From NCBI GenBank assembly GCA_963840235.1, contig CAWIYC010000008.1, positions 270,612 to 334,611 of the forward strand: a stretch of 64,000 nt of DNA, given 5' to 3'. The notes under the pieces are model-generated. The model had not been told where the DNA came from, ran no database searches, and saw only the letters and a list, made by a program, of their open reading frames with translations. This DNA comes from JBBRHQ01 sp963840235. GTDB taxonomy: Bacteria; Actinomycetota; Thermoleophilia; Solirubrobacterales; 70-9. The position numbers and the translations under genes were made by a program. Shown piece by piece: positions 28,893-38,102 of the stretch. How positions within the stretch are numbered: position 1 is the first letter of the stretch; each line of letters opens with the position of its first letter.

Positions 28893-29429
28893 CTAGCGGA
28901 AGCCGTCCGCCAGGGCCGCGACATGGTCGAGGTTGCGGTACTTCTGGCCGTGGTCGAGCCCGTAGCCGATGGCGAAGCGGTTGGGGATCTCGAAGCCGAC
29001 GTAGCGGATCGGCAGGTCGACCCGCCGCCGCTCGGGCTTGGTCAGCAGCGCGCAGACCTCGAGCGTGCGCGGATTTCGCGCCCGCAGGCTGCGCAGCAGG
29101 TACTGGAGGGTGAGGCCGGAGTCGATTATGTCCTCGACGATGAGGGCGTCGCGGCCCTCGATCGGCGCGTCGAGGTCCTTGAGGATCCGCACCACCCCGG
29201 AGGAGTCGATCTCCGAGCCGTAGCTGGAGATCGCCATGAAGTCGATCTCGCAGGGGACGGTCAGATGGCGCATGAGGTCGGCGATGAACAGCACCGCGCC
29301 CTTGAGCACGCCGATCATCAACAGGTCGCGATCCTCGTAATCGGCGCTGATCTCCTTCCCCAGCTCGGCCACCCGGCGGGTCAGGTCCTCGTGCGTGACG
29401 AGCGTTTCGCCGATCGCCGGGTCGTGCAT
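28893..29429 (-). CDS. hpt: Hypoxanthine phosphoribosyltransferase
   Basis: 178 residues. Salvages hypoxanthine/guanine with PRPP to IMP/GMP. The PRPP-binding loop is ALIVEDIIDSGLTL (near residues 100-113). MIGVLKGAVLFIADLMRHL is the early conserved block and VGFEIPNRFAIGYGLDHGQKYRN is the base-binding C-terminal part. The ATG at 29429 is the first after the preceding low-complexity sequence and matches the family N-terminus (LVTHEDLTRRVAELG). The RNA just before it lacks a purine-rich Shine-Dalgarno. Confidence 0.95.
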   Translation of the reverse strand: MHDPAIGETLVTHEDLTRRVAELGKEISADYEDRDLLMIGVLKGAVLFIADLMRHLTVPCEIDFMAISSYGSEIDSSGVVRILKDLDAPIEGRDALIVEDIIDSGLTLQYLLRSLRARNPRTLEVCALLTKPERRRVDLPIRYVGFEIPNRFAIGYGLDHGQKYRNLDHVAALADGFR

Positions 29430-29485
29430 TAGGGGAAAGAAAGCAGAAAGCCGGGGCAGAGGGCAGGGAGCAGCGCCCGGAGCGG

Positions 29486-30841
29486 CTAGGCAGGGTCGGC
29501 GAGGGCGGCGCTGAGCAGGACCACCTGGGTCGACTCGTCGCTCAGCTTGAACTCCTCCGAGACGGCGACTCCGGCGATCCAGGCGATCCGCCCCCCGGCG
29601 GCGACCACCGGCAGGGCCCGGCGCAGCGAGCGCGGCACCCCGGCGTCGGTGAAGAGGTCCTGGAGGCTCTTGCTGCCGTCGAGGCCGAGCGGGCGCATCC
29701 GGTCCCCCTGGCGCCAGGCCCGCACCTCGAGACGGTCGCCGAGGCGGGCGGCGTCGAGCGTCGCCACCTCGGGCCCCTGCGGCTCGAGCCAGCCGCGGGC
29801 CCGCTCGGCCCGCACCAGCCAGCGCCCGAACCGGACCTCCCCCGGTACCGCCAGGGCGACCGGCTCCGCCTCCGCCCCTCCCCCGGCCTCCGCGGTGAAG
29901 CGCACGTAGCCGGCCTCGCAGACCGCCCTCAGGCCGCCGCCGAGATCCACCTCTCCGCCCTCGGGCTCGCGCGCCAGTCGCCAGATCTCGGCCGCCGCCC
30001 GGGGGCCGAGGGCGACCGCGTGCCCGGCCGCCCGCTCGGCCAGGGCCCGAAGCGCCAGCCGCCGCAGCGCCGCCGGCGCCTGCTCGAGGGCGCCGGCCGG
30101 CAGCGCCGCCGTCCCCCGCGCGGCGCCGGCCTGCTCGAGCAGGCCGCGGGCGAGCGACTCCAGGGCCTCGGAGTCCTCGGCAAGCTCGGCCCGGGTGGCG
30201 GCGATGTTCTCCTCCGCCGCCGGGTTGATCTCGTGCAGGACCGGCAGCACCTCCTCGCGCACCCGGGCCCGGGCGAAGCGGGGATCGAGGTTGGAGGGAT
30301 CGTCGGCGAAGGGCAGTCCGGCGGCCCCGGCCAGGGCGCGGGCGTCCTGGCGACCCAGGCCGAGCAGTGGGCGCACCAGCCGCCCCCGCCGCGCCGGCAG
30401 CCCCTGCAGGGCGCGGGCGCCGGGCGAGGAGGCGAGCCGGTAGAGAATCGTCTCGGCGACGTCGCTGCGGGTGTGGCCGGTGGCGATCCAGTCCGCCCCG
30501 CGCGTATCCCGCAGGCGCTCGGCGGCCGCGTAGCGGGCGTCGCGGGCGGCGGCCTGGAGGTTCCCCTCGGGCAGCCGCGGGTGCTCGACCACCAGCTCGA
30601 TCCCGAGCACTTCGCAGAGCCGGCGGCAGGTCTCCTCGTCGCCGTCGGAGCCCTCGCGCAGGCCGTAGTTGAGATGGAGTCCGATGACGCGGTCGGGTCC
30701 CAGGGCCCCCGCCAGGCCGGCGGCGAGGCAGGCCGAATCGGGCCCACCCGAGAGCAGCGCGACCCCGCCCGAGCCGGGCGCGATCAGGCCGCTCTCGCGA
30801 ACCACCTGCGTCAGCCTCTCGAGCGCGTCCTCGTCCACCAC
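29486..30841 (-). CDS. tilS: tRNA(Ile)-lysidine synthase
   Basis: 451 residues. Adds lysine to C34 of the AUA-reading tRNA-Ile. The N-type ATP-pyrophosphatase loop reads LLSGGPDSACLA near residues 29-40. HLNYGLREGSDGDEE and ATGHTRSDVAETILYRL are further TilS signatures. C-terminal substrate-binding modules follow, with RPLGLDGSKSLQDLFTDAGVPRSLR near residue 390 typical of the TilS C-domain. The ORF is intact. The tilS-hpt-ftsH order is the common one. Confidence 0.95.
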   Translation of the reverse strand: MVDEDALERLTQVVRESGLIAPGSGGVALLSGGPDSACLAAGLAGALGPDRVIGLHLNYGLREGSDGDEETCRRLCEVLGIELVVEHPRLPEGNLQAAARDARYAAAERLRDTRGADWIATGHTRSDVAETILYRLASSPGARALQGLPARRGRLVRPLLGLGRQDARALAGAAGLPFADDPSNLDPRFARARVREEVLPVLHEINPAAEENIAATRAELAEDSEALESLARGLLEQAGAARGTAALPAGALEQAPAALRRLALRALAERAAGHAVALGPRAAAEIWRLAREPEGGEVDLGGGLRAVCEAGYVRFTAEAGGGAEAEPVALAVPGEVRFGRWLVRAERARGWLEPQGPEVATLDAARLGDRLEVRAWRQGDRMRPLGLDGSKSLQDLFTDAGVPRSLRRALPVVAAGGRIAWIAGVAVSEEFKLSDESTQVVLLSAALADPA

Positions 30842-30866
30842 CCAAGCCTAGAAGCCCAGGCCGGGC

Positions 30867-30919
30867 CCCGCGAGACTTCAATAGGTCACCTCATTGGTGA
30901 TCAATTGCACTCTCGGCAG
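30867..30919. repeat. Dispersed palindrome family B, copy 2 (left arm degenerate)
   Basis: This stretch aligns with 35994-36046. Shared blocks are TTCAAT, GTCACCTCATTG, ATTGCACTCTCGGCAG. The right arm ACTCTCGGCAG is intact; the left arm has drifted (CGCGAGACT for GCCGAGAGT). It lies between the tilS start and the cyclase-fusion stop. Confidence 0.65.
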
Positions 30920-30961
30920 TGGGCCGGGTCGGGCTTCGGCCGGGTCCGCGAGATGCGTCCC

Positions 30962-32152
30962 TCAGCGGCGGCTGCGGACCACGAACAGGTGGGTCGGCTC
31001 GGGGAAGCCCTTGAGCTCGACCGCCCCGATCGGCTCCGCCTCGAGGTACTCGGCGCCCTCGATCGACTCCACCACGCGGTCCGTCGCCAGCACCTCGCCG
31101 CCGAGCGCCCGGGTGACGACCCGGTGGGCGAGGTTGACTTCGGTGCCGAAATAGTCGCCCTCGCGGAAGACGGCCTCGCCGAAGTGGATCCCGACCCGCG
31201 GCTTCGGCCGCTCGGAGAACAGCGAGATCAGGCCGACGGCCCACTCGGTCAGGTTCGCCGGGTCGGGCGAGACGACCATCACCTCGTCGCCTATCGTCTT
31301 CACGATCGTCGCCCCCTCCGGCAGCGTCGCCTCGACCGTGTCGACGAAGCGCTCGACCAGGTCGAGGGCCTCCTCGTCGCCCTCCTCCTGGGTGAAGCGG
31401 GTGAAGCCGGTGAGATCGATGAAGCAGAGGGTGACCGGGACCCGCCCCAGCCCGCTCGCCTCGCTGCCCAGCCCGCTCTCCATGTGGCCGACCACGTCCT
31501 GCTCGATGAAGAAGCGCAGGTAGCGGTTGTGCATGTAGGTGAACAACGGCGCCGCCAGCGGCAGGATGTCGGCGGCGAGCCCCTCCATCTCCTCGGCCAT
31601 CTCCAGCTCGGCGACGCCGTCGCGGATCAGCGGCTCGTGCACATATATATGGAAGAGGCGCACCTCGGAGTCGGCGATCTTGCGCAGCGACTGGACATAC
31701 ACCCGGACCAGTTGGAGGAAGGCGACCAGCGGGAAGCCGGCCATCAGCACGCTGGCGCAGTGGCGCATCGCCTCGACGTCGTCGGGTCCGAGGAGGTGCT
31801 CGGTCCCCGCCGGAGTTCCCAGCAGCGCCAGCAGCCGCTCGATCAGCTCCGGCTCGAGCCCGACCTCCTTCGCCACCTCCTCGACCGTCATGGTCCTCTC
31901 CGGGCGCTCGAACAGGTCCTCGGAGAAGCCGAAGGCCAGCCTGCCCTCGCGCCCGGCCTCCTTCAGCGACTCCAGGGAGTGGCCTCGCTCCCGCATCCGC
32001 GCGACCACCCGGGCCTGCGCCGCCGCGGTCGCGGTCCAGCGGCCCTTGCGCACCGGGATCACCTTCTGCCCGGCCCAGCGCTTGAGGGTGCTGGCGGAGA
32101 CGCCGGAGCGCCGCGAGGCCTCGGCCAGGGTGATCTCTTCGTCGGCGGGCAT
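30962..32152 (-). CDS. MerR-type HTH / class III nucleotidyl cyclase fusion
   Basis: 396 residues. Residues 5-75 form a MerR-like winged helix-turn-helix (EITLAEASRRSGVSASTLKRWA, then RMRERGHSLESLKEAG). A helical middle of about 130 residues follows. From about 230 comes a class III cyclase homology domain: the metal Asp in LCFIDLTGFTRF, the second in IGDEVMVV, and the transition-state Asn/Arg in GTEVNLAHRVV. All catalytic positions look present, so cAMP (or cGMP) production is plausible. DNA binding fused directly to a cyclase is rare in my knowledge. No receptor or membrane segment is seen, so the protein is cytoplasmic. Confidence 0.85.
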   Translation of the reverse strand: MPADEEITLAEASRRSGVSASTLKRWAGQKVIPVRKGRWTATAAAQARVVARMRERGHSLESLKEAGREGRLAFGFSEDLFERPERTMTVEEVAKEVGLEPELIERLLALLGTPAGTEHLLGPDDVEAMRHCASVLMAGFPLVAFLQLVRVYVQSLRKIADSEVRLFHIYVHEPLIRDGVAELEMAEEMEGLAADILPLAAPLFTYMHNRYLRFFIEQDVVGHMESGLGSEASGLGRVPVTLCFIDLTGFTRFTQEEGDEEALDLVERFVDTVEATLPEGATIVKTIGDEVMVVSPDPANLTEWAVGLISLFSERPKPRVGIHFGEAVFREGDYFGTEVNLAHRVVTRALGGEVLATDRVVESIEGAEYLEAEPIGAVELKGFPEPTHLFVVRSRR

Positions 32153-32213
32153 CGGTTGCCGAGGCTATACCCGCTCCCGCGGCTCTGCCCCTGCCCGGGC
32201 CGCTCCGAACATG

Positions 32214-32261
32214 AAGCGACGGGGTCGCGCGGGCCCCGTCGCTTGCGGGCTAGCGGCCCGC
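32214..32261. terminator. Two adjacent strong hairpins
   Basis: AAGCGACGGGG (32214-32224) pairs with CCCCGTCGCTT (32234-32244) around a 9-nt loop. GCGGGC (32245-32250) pairs with GCCCGC (32256-32261) directly after. They lie downstream of the SCP2-like gene and upstream of the cyclase fusion (both minus strand), so they may end the first transcript or structure the leader of the second. No T-run follows. The rest of 32153-32462 shows nothing recognisable. Confidence 0.5.
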
Positions 32262-32462
32262 GACGTCGGCCTACGGCACCCGCTCCGGCACCTTGCGGGC
32301 TCCGCCGGGCCCCAGTCGCCGGGGGACCCGGAGAAGGCCCACTGCGGCCTTCTGCCTTGGTTGTCGGTTGAGCATACGTCGGGGCATCGGCATGTCAAGG
32401 CGGGGTCCGGCCACTTAACACTCGACTCCGCTCCCCGCGGCCTGCCGCCTCCCCGGCGGCGC

Positions 32463-32942
32463 TCAGTCGATCAGCAGGTGCGGGTAGTCGGCCTCGACGA
32501 TCGCCCGGTAGCGGGAGATCAGCCCGAGGCTGGCCGGCAGGTAGGCCATCGCCGCCGCCGCCTCGGTGCAGGAGACGCGTATCTCCCCCCGTGCGACCGC
32601 GATCGCGAAGTTGACCCGGCCCTGGAGGTAGCGGTTGGCGATCCTCGAGTCCATCTCCAGGGTCAGCGCCGGGGTCCAGTCGACGTCCTCGGAGAAGTTC
32701 CAGCGCAGGCAGTGGCCGCCGAGGTCGGGCGCCGCGGCGAGATTGAGGACGACGCCGAGGTCGGGGTAGACGGCGCGGTGGGGAAGGTTGGCCGAGCGCA
32801 GTCGCGGCCCCAAGTCCGGGTCGCCGTCGATCTCGTTCAGCAGGGCGTCGAGGACCTCCCGCAACTCCTCGGCCGAGCGATACCCCGGATCCCCGGTGTC
32901 GGCGCGGGTCGCCTCCTTGACCTTGACCGCTGCGGTAGCCAT
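32463..32942 (-). CDS. Possible SCP2-like lipid-binding protein
   Basis: 159 residues, cytoplasmic. The C-terminal 100 residues read LRWNFSEDVDWTPALTLEMD, then RIANRYLQGRVNFAIAVARGEIRVS, then a helix with LPASLGLISRY. This strand-helix pattern (acidic-Asp, short helix, then G-x-I-x-V strand) resembles the sterol-carrier-protein-2 fold, but the match is only moderate. The start is set at ATG 32942 because the first 10 residues of the longer frame (from 32972) are atypical. It stands 93 bp downstream of glnB on the same strand and could be a third member of that operon. Function unknown. Confidence 0.6.
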   Translation of the reverse strand: MATAAVKVKEATRADTGDPGYRSAEELREVLDALLNEIDGDPDLGPRLRSANLPHRAVYPDLGVVLNLAAAPDLGGHCLRWNFSEDVDWTPALTLEMDSRIANRYLQGRVNFAIAVARGEIRVSCTEAAAAMAYLPASLGLISRYRAIVEADYPHLLID

Positions 32943-33035
32943 GCCCGCGCAAGTGTAATCCGACACGAGCAAACGGGCGGACCGGTGGCATCATCGCCAC
33001 CGGTCCGCCCGATCCACGCAGCCCCAGCGCTCCGG

Positions 33036-33404
33036 TTACGCGGGAATCTCCTCCTCCTCGTGGGCCTGGAGGACCTCCTCCCCGCCCTCGCCGGTGCGGA
33101 TGCGGATCGCCTCCTCCACCGGCAGGACGAAGATCTTGCCGTCGCCGACCTGCCCCGTGCGGGCGTGCTTGAGGATCGTCTCGACCACGAGACCCTTGTC
33201 CCTGTCGTCGACCACCACCTCGATCTTCAGCTTCGGCCGCACGTTGACCGTGAGATCCGAGCCGCGGTAATGCTCGACGATGCCCTTCTGGCGGCCCGAG
33301 CCCTTGGCCTCGAGGATCGACAGGGAGGGAAACCCCTTGTCGAGCAACTCGGTCCGGATCGGCTCGAACGCCTCGTGTCGGATGAACGCTTCGATCTTCT
33401 TCAT
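33036..33404 (-). CDS. glnB: PII nitrogen-regulatory protein with altered T-loop
   Basis: 122 residues. A trimeric sensor of 2-oxoglutarate and ADP/ATP that plugs ammonium channels or tunes nitrogen enzymes. The body is canonical: MKKIEAFIR start, GRQKG (37-41), Y46, K58, ARTGQVGDGKIFV and the C-terminal EEAIRIRTGE. The T-loop differs: position 51, the Tyr that is uridylylated in enterics and adenylylated in actinobacteria, is Leu (HYRGSDLTV). Covalent control at that site is therefore impossible. The tail is unusually acidic (EVLQAHEEEE). It follows amt by 12 bp on the same strand. Confidence 0.93.
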   Translation of the reverse strand: MKKIEAFIRHEAFEPIRTELLDKGFPSLSILEAKGSGRQKGIVEHYRGSDLTVNVRPKLKIEVVVDDRDKGLVVETILKHARTGQVGDGKIFVLPVEEAIRIRTGEGGEEVLQAHEEEEIPA

Positions 33405-33416
33405 CGTGATCTCTCC

Positions 33417-34967
33417 TTAGGCCCTGTTCGGGTTCTCGGCAGCCATCGTCGTGGCAGCCGCCGGGGCAGCCCCCGGTGCCGGAGCTGTGACCGGAGGGGC
33501 ACTCCTCGGGTATTCCGGCTGGGGGATGAACTGCTCCGGGTATCCGTACATCCCGTGCTCTGAGATGTCCAGCCCGGCGTCCTCCTCTGCCTCGGTGACA
33601 CGGAGACCGTAGGTCTTCTTGATGAGCCAGAAAGTCGTGAAGCTCATGATGAAGACGAACGTGAAGGCGATCGTGAACCCGGCCACCTGGGCGATCAGCT
33701 GACTGAAGCTGCCCGAGTACCAGAGGCCGCCGTTGGGATCGCCGAACCCGTTGTACTGGGCCAGTCTCGGAGCGGTGAAGATCCCGCACGAGATCGTCCC
33801 CCAGATACCGGCCATGCCGTGGGCCGAGAGGGCCCCGACCGGGTCGTCGATGTACTTGTCGACCCAGTAGACGCCGAGGACCACGATCACACCTGCGACC
33901 GCGCCGATGATCGGCGCCGCCCACAGCTCGACGTAGCCCGACGGAGCGGTGATCGCGACCAGCGCCGCGATCGCGCCGTTGCCGGCCATGCCGATGTCGA
34001 TCGCCTTCGTCTTCGCGTAGGCGGTCGCGATTGCCGTCAGCACACCGGCGGCCGCCGCGATGTTGGTGATGATCAGGATCTCGGCGAAGCGCCCGTCGAC
34101 CGCGTTCAGGGTCGAGCCGGGGTTGAACCCGAACCAGCCGAGCCAGAGGATCAGCACCCCGAGCCCGAACAGCGGCATGTTGTGCCCGGGGATCGCCCGC
34201 GGCTTGCCGTCGGGCCCGTACTTGCCCTTTCTGGGGCCGAGCAGCAGCAGCGCCGCCAGCGCCCCGGTTGCGCCGATCAGGTGGACGGCGGTGGAGCCGG
34301 CGAAGTCCTGCATGCCTGTGATCCCCGTGCCGAGCCAGTCACCGATCTGGAGGAAGCCGCCACCGAAGACCCAGTGGGCGCCGATCGGGTAGATGATCGT
34401 CGAGAAGACGATCGCGTAGATGATGTAGACGCCGAACTTGATCCGCTCCAGGGTCGTACCCCAGACGATCGCCAGCGAGACGGCGCAGAAGACGAACTGG
34501 AAGAACCACTTCGACTCGATCGTCGCGTTGGAGAGGTCCATGATCGGGAAGCTCGGATGGAAGACCTGTGTGCCTTCCTGGATCTCGGTCCAGGGACCGA
34601 GGTTGGTGAAGAAGAAGCCTCCGTCGTGTCCGATCACGCCGCCGAGCGGTCCGCCGAAGGCGAAGGCGAAGCCGACCGCCCACCACCCGATCGCCGCGAT
34701 CGAGAAGTTGGTGAGGATCTTGGCGATGATCGTCCCCACGTTCTTGCCGCGGGAGAAGCCGATCTCCAGGAACGCGAACCCGGCCTGCATGAACATCACC
34801 AGGCAGCCGGCGAAGATGACCCACATCGTGTTGACCCCGACCGAGGGGTCGAGCTTGCCGTTGATCGCCTTGACCAGGTCGATCGAATCGGCGAAGGCAG
34901 CACTGGGGGCGAGCAACAGAACAGCCAGCGCGCCCAGCGGGATCGCCGCGAGGTACTTCCGTTTCAT
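33417..34967 (-). CDS. amt: Ammonium transporter (Amt family)
   Basis: 516 residues with a cleaved-type signal peptide (LALLAPSAAFA-like core from residue 8) and eleven membrane helices. Conserved features are FMQAGFAFLEIGFSRGKN, the first pore His in GSTAVHLIGATGAL, the GWFGFNPGS helix and the second pore His in LSAHGMAGIWG. The C-terminal cytoplasmic tail is long, with RVTEAEEDAGLDISEHG (the PII-contact region) followed by Pro/Ala-rich sequence. It conducts NH4+/NH3 and is expected to be blocked by the adjacent glnB product. The preceding gap carries the promoter, which I cannot resolve. Confidence 0.95.
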   Translation of the reverse strand: MKRKYLAAIPLGALAVLLLAPSAAFADSIDLVKAINGKLDPSVGVNTMWVIFAGCLVMFMQAGFAFLEIGFSRGKNVGTIIAKILTNFSIAAIGWWAVGFAFAFGGPLGGVIGHDGGFFFTNLGPWTEIQEGTQVFHPSFPIMDLSNATIESKWFFQFVFCAVSLAIVWGTTLERIKFGVYIIYAIVFSTIIYPIGAHWVFGGGFLQIGDWLGTGITGMQDFAGSTAVHLIGATGALAALLLLGPRKGKYGPDGKPRAIPGHNMPLFGLGVLILWLGWFGFNPGSTLNAVDGRFAEILIITNIAAAAGVLTAIATAYAKTKAIDIGMAGNGAIAALVAITAPSGYVELWAAPIIGAVAGVIVVLGVYWVDKYIDDPVGALSAHGMAGIWGTISCGIFTAPRLAQYNGFGDPNGGLWYSGSFSQLIAQVAGFTIAFTFVFIMSFTTFWLIKKTYGLRVTEAEEDAGLDISEHGMYGYPEQFIPQPEYPRSAPPVTAPAPGAAPAAATTMAAENPNRA

Positions 34968-35102
34968 TGCGTCCTCCTAGCCCGCCGCGGCACCCGGCCC
35001 CGGCGGTCGCAGTAGTTATGTCCCTCAAGGTAGGCGCGGCCTCCGCGGCGGTGTTTGGACAGCTGGCGCAAATCCGGCGCCGGCGTTTCTCACCAGTGTC
35101 GG

Positions 35103-35200
35103 GACCGCGCCTGGGGTGTGCCGGGATTCAGCCTGGGGTCCCCGGGATTCAGCCTGGGTCCCGGGATTCAGCCTGGGGTGCGCCGGGACTCAGCCTGGGG
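35103..35200. repeat. Short tandem repeat, about 20-bp period
   Basis: CCGGGATTCAGCCTGGGG recurs at 35121, 35142, 35161 and 35183 (the last as CCGGGACTCAGCC...), with a degenerate start near 35103. Units are separated by only 2-4 bases, so this is not a CRISPR array. It lies directly after the end of the M14 pseudogene, in the intergenic space before amt. Copy number could vary between strains. Confidence 0.85.
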
Positions 35201-35211
35201 CGCGCCCGGCC

Positions 35212-35979
35212 TCAGGTGGCGAGGCGGATTGTCGCCATCGCCGCCCGCGCGTTTCGCCGGGCGGCGTGGTGCCGGAGGCGGCCGCCGGGCAGCTCGACGA
35301 CGAAGGCGTCGGAGCCGGGGAAGCGGTGCTCCTGCCACTTCACCGCGGTGCCCGGCAGGTGCTCGCCGCGGCAGCGGCGGAAGGGAACGCCGCTGACCTC
35401 GGAGTAGCGGCGCTCGAGGTGGGCGTCGCCGCCGGCGCAGGGCGCCAGCACCTGGCCCCAGGGCTGGTGGTACCAGATCGAGATCCGCGGCCGCAGGCGG
35501 GAGACCAGGCGCCGCACCAGCCGCGACTCGGGCTCCGAGAACGGCCGCGGCCCCGGGTAGTAGCCGCTCGAGCGCGGCACACCGCCGTGCCAGCGGAAGG
35601 AGAAGTTGCGGTTGAGGTCGACCCCGTGGGCGTTTCGGCGGTCGTCCCGGGCGACCCCGTCCGGGTTGACCGTGTAGACGGTCCAGACGTCGACGCCGCG
35701 GACATCGGCCCAGCGACGGCGCAGCTCGCGGACCACCTTCAGCCCGGCGGTCTCGTCGCCGTGGATCGCGCCGACCACCAGCGCCTTGCGGGGGCTCTGC
35801 GGATCGCCCAGCCGCAGCGCCTTCACCGCCCGTCCCTTCGACCGAGTGGCCGAGGGTCACCACGCGGCTCGCCCGGGCCCCGGCAGCCTCCCGCGGACCC
35901 CGGCAGCCTCCCCCGGAACCCCGAGCGCCGCGACGGCCAGCACGGCGACCATCGCCGCAATCGGTCCGACCCGCTTCAT
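35212..35979 (-). pseudogene. Secreted M14-type zinc carboxypeptidase, frameshifted
   Basis: The catalytic part is intact and reads in one frame from about 35826: AIHGDETAG (H and E zinc ligands), NPDG, NAHGVDLNRNF, IWYHQPWG (third ligand) and VELPGG with the catalytic Glu. Upstream a perfect signal peptide starts at ATG 35979 (MKRVGPIAAMVAVLAVAALG) but hits TGA at 35859. A middle segment SRVVTLGHSVEG, which is the usual lead-in to this domain, lies in another frame. A 20-bp tandem duplication at 35878-35917 and one extra A near 35842 account for both shifts; without them the gene reads through as a 248-residue exported peptidase. As it stands only an unexported fragment could be made. Confidence 0.8.
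35878..35917. repeat. 20-bp tandem duplication within the M14 signal-peptide region
   Basis: CCCCGGCAGCCTCCCGCGGA (35878-35897) is followed at once by CCCCGGCAGCCTCCCCCGGA (35898-35917), one mismatch apart. Being 20 bp long it shifts the frame by two. Removing one copy joins the signal peptide (ending GEAAGARA) to SRVVTLGHSVEG. Confidence 0.85.
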
Positions 35980-35993
35980 CGCCCGCACGCTAA

Positions 35994-36046
35994 CTGCCGA
36001 GAGTTCAATCAGTCACCTCATTGATGACCTATTGCACTCTCGGCAG
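35994..36046. repeat. Dispersed palindrome family B, copy 1
   Basis: Arms CTGCCGAGAGT (35994-36004) and ACTCTCGGCAG (36036-36046) are perfect 11-mers. Inside, CAAT pairs with ATTG and GTCA with TGAC around a central CCTCATTGA, so nearly all 53 nt can fold. It lies between the lysophospholipid acyltransferase stop and the M14 start. The second copy is at 30867-30919. Confidence 0.8.
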
Positions 36047-36085
36047 GAGGGGCGGCTAAGCGGGCGGCCCGCCGAAGGAGGGCGC

Positions 36086-37038
<953 letters not shown>

Positions 37039-37042
<4 letters not shown>

Positions 37043-38100
37043 CGCGACCCCGCCGGGGGTCCCGTCGCCTCGGCGTCGGTCGCCCACCCCGCCCTCTGCG
37101 CCCTCGCCCCGGGATGGGGCGAGGGGAAGAGACGGTGGCCGGCAGAGCCCTTGGCGACGAAGTCGCGGACCGCGGCCTCGGCGTCGAAGGCGGGCTCGAA
37201 GCCGACGTCGCGCTTCAATCTCGTGTTGTCGCAGCCGCGGCCGTAGCGCAGCAGCCTGATCCCGTCGTAGTAGAGGTCGGCGGCGCCGAGGCCGCGGCCC
37301 AGGCGACTGAGCACCGGGCCGGCGAGCTGGTGCGGGATCGGCAGCGTCGGGCGGCCGGCGAGGCGGAGGATCCGGTGCAGCGAGATCGTCCCGTCGGGGG
37401 CGACGTTGACCGGGCCGCGTACCGGGTTGCGCGCCGCCGCCGCCAGCGCCCCGGTGGCGTCGTCGGCGTGGATCAGCTGCAGCTGCGGGTCGAAGCCGAG
37501 CTGGGTCGGGACCACCGGCAGCGAGAGGTAGCGGTTGAGCGGCTGCTCGAGCCCCGGCCCGATCTCCGGCTGGAAGCGCAGCATCGTGCAGGTGACGCCG
37601 GGGTGGCGGCGGGCGAAGTTGTCGAAGTAGCCCTCGAGCTCGCCGATGTCGCGCTGGAAGCGCGTCTTCAGCGGGTAGCGGCGTGCCATCTCCTCGGTGA
37701 AGAAGGACGGCGCCGAGGCCTCGCAGCCGTAGATCGCGGCCGAGCCGCGGGCGACGACGGCGCGCAGGCCGGCGGACTTCTCGCAGGCCGTGAGCAGCTG
37801 CAGCGTCCCGATCACGTTGATGTCGTGAAGGGCGCGCGCCGGCTTGTCGGGCTCGGGGTACCAGACGATCCCGCAGTGGACGACCACCTCCGGATCGAGC
37901 CCGGGCAGGATGCGCGAGATCACCGGGTTGCGGATGTCGGCCTCGATGAACTCGGTCCGCTCGAGATCGGCCGGCGGCGGCTTGGTGTCGACGCCGGCCA
38001 GGTAGGAGACCGTCGGGTCGCGCTCGAGCGCCCGCGCCAGCTCCGAGCCCCAGTGGCTGGCGACTCCGGTGATCACGACTCGGCTGCCCCCGGCAGCCAC
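37039..38100 (-). CDS. NAD-dependent epimerase/dehydratase (extended SDR)
   Basis: 353 residues. An N-terminal Rossmann fold with VVITGVASHWGSELARAL (a variant of GxxGxxG), then ADIRNP and VVHCGIVWYP for NAD binding. A conserved Ser-Tyr-Lys region is weaker (AIYGCE, KTRFQRD), so the active site is divergent. The C-terminal substrate domain includes LNRYLSLPVVPT and VAPDGTISLHRI. It probably acts on a nucleotide sugar or lipid intermediate. It precedes the acyltransferase (ATGA overlap) and follows the first helical protein by 2 bp. Confidence 0.85.
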
Positions 38101-38102
38101 GG

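Noticed and set aside
35103..35200. CRISPR array
   Set aside because: Repeats are separated by only 2-4 bases rather than by spacers of about 30 bp, and no cas gene is nearby.
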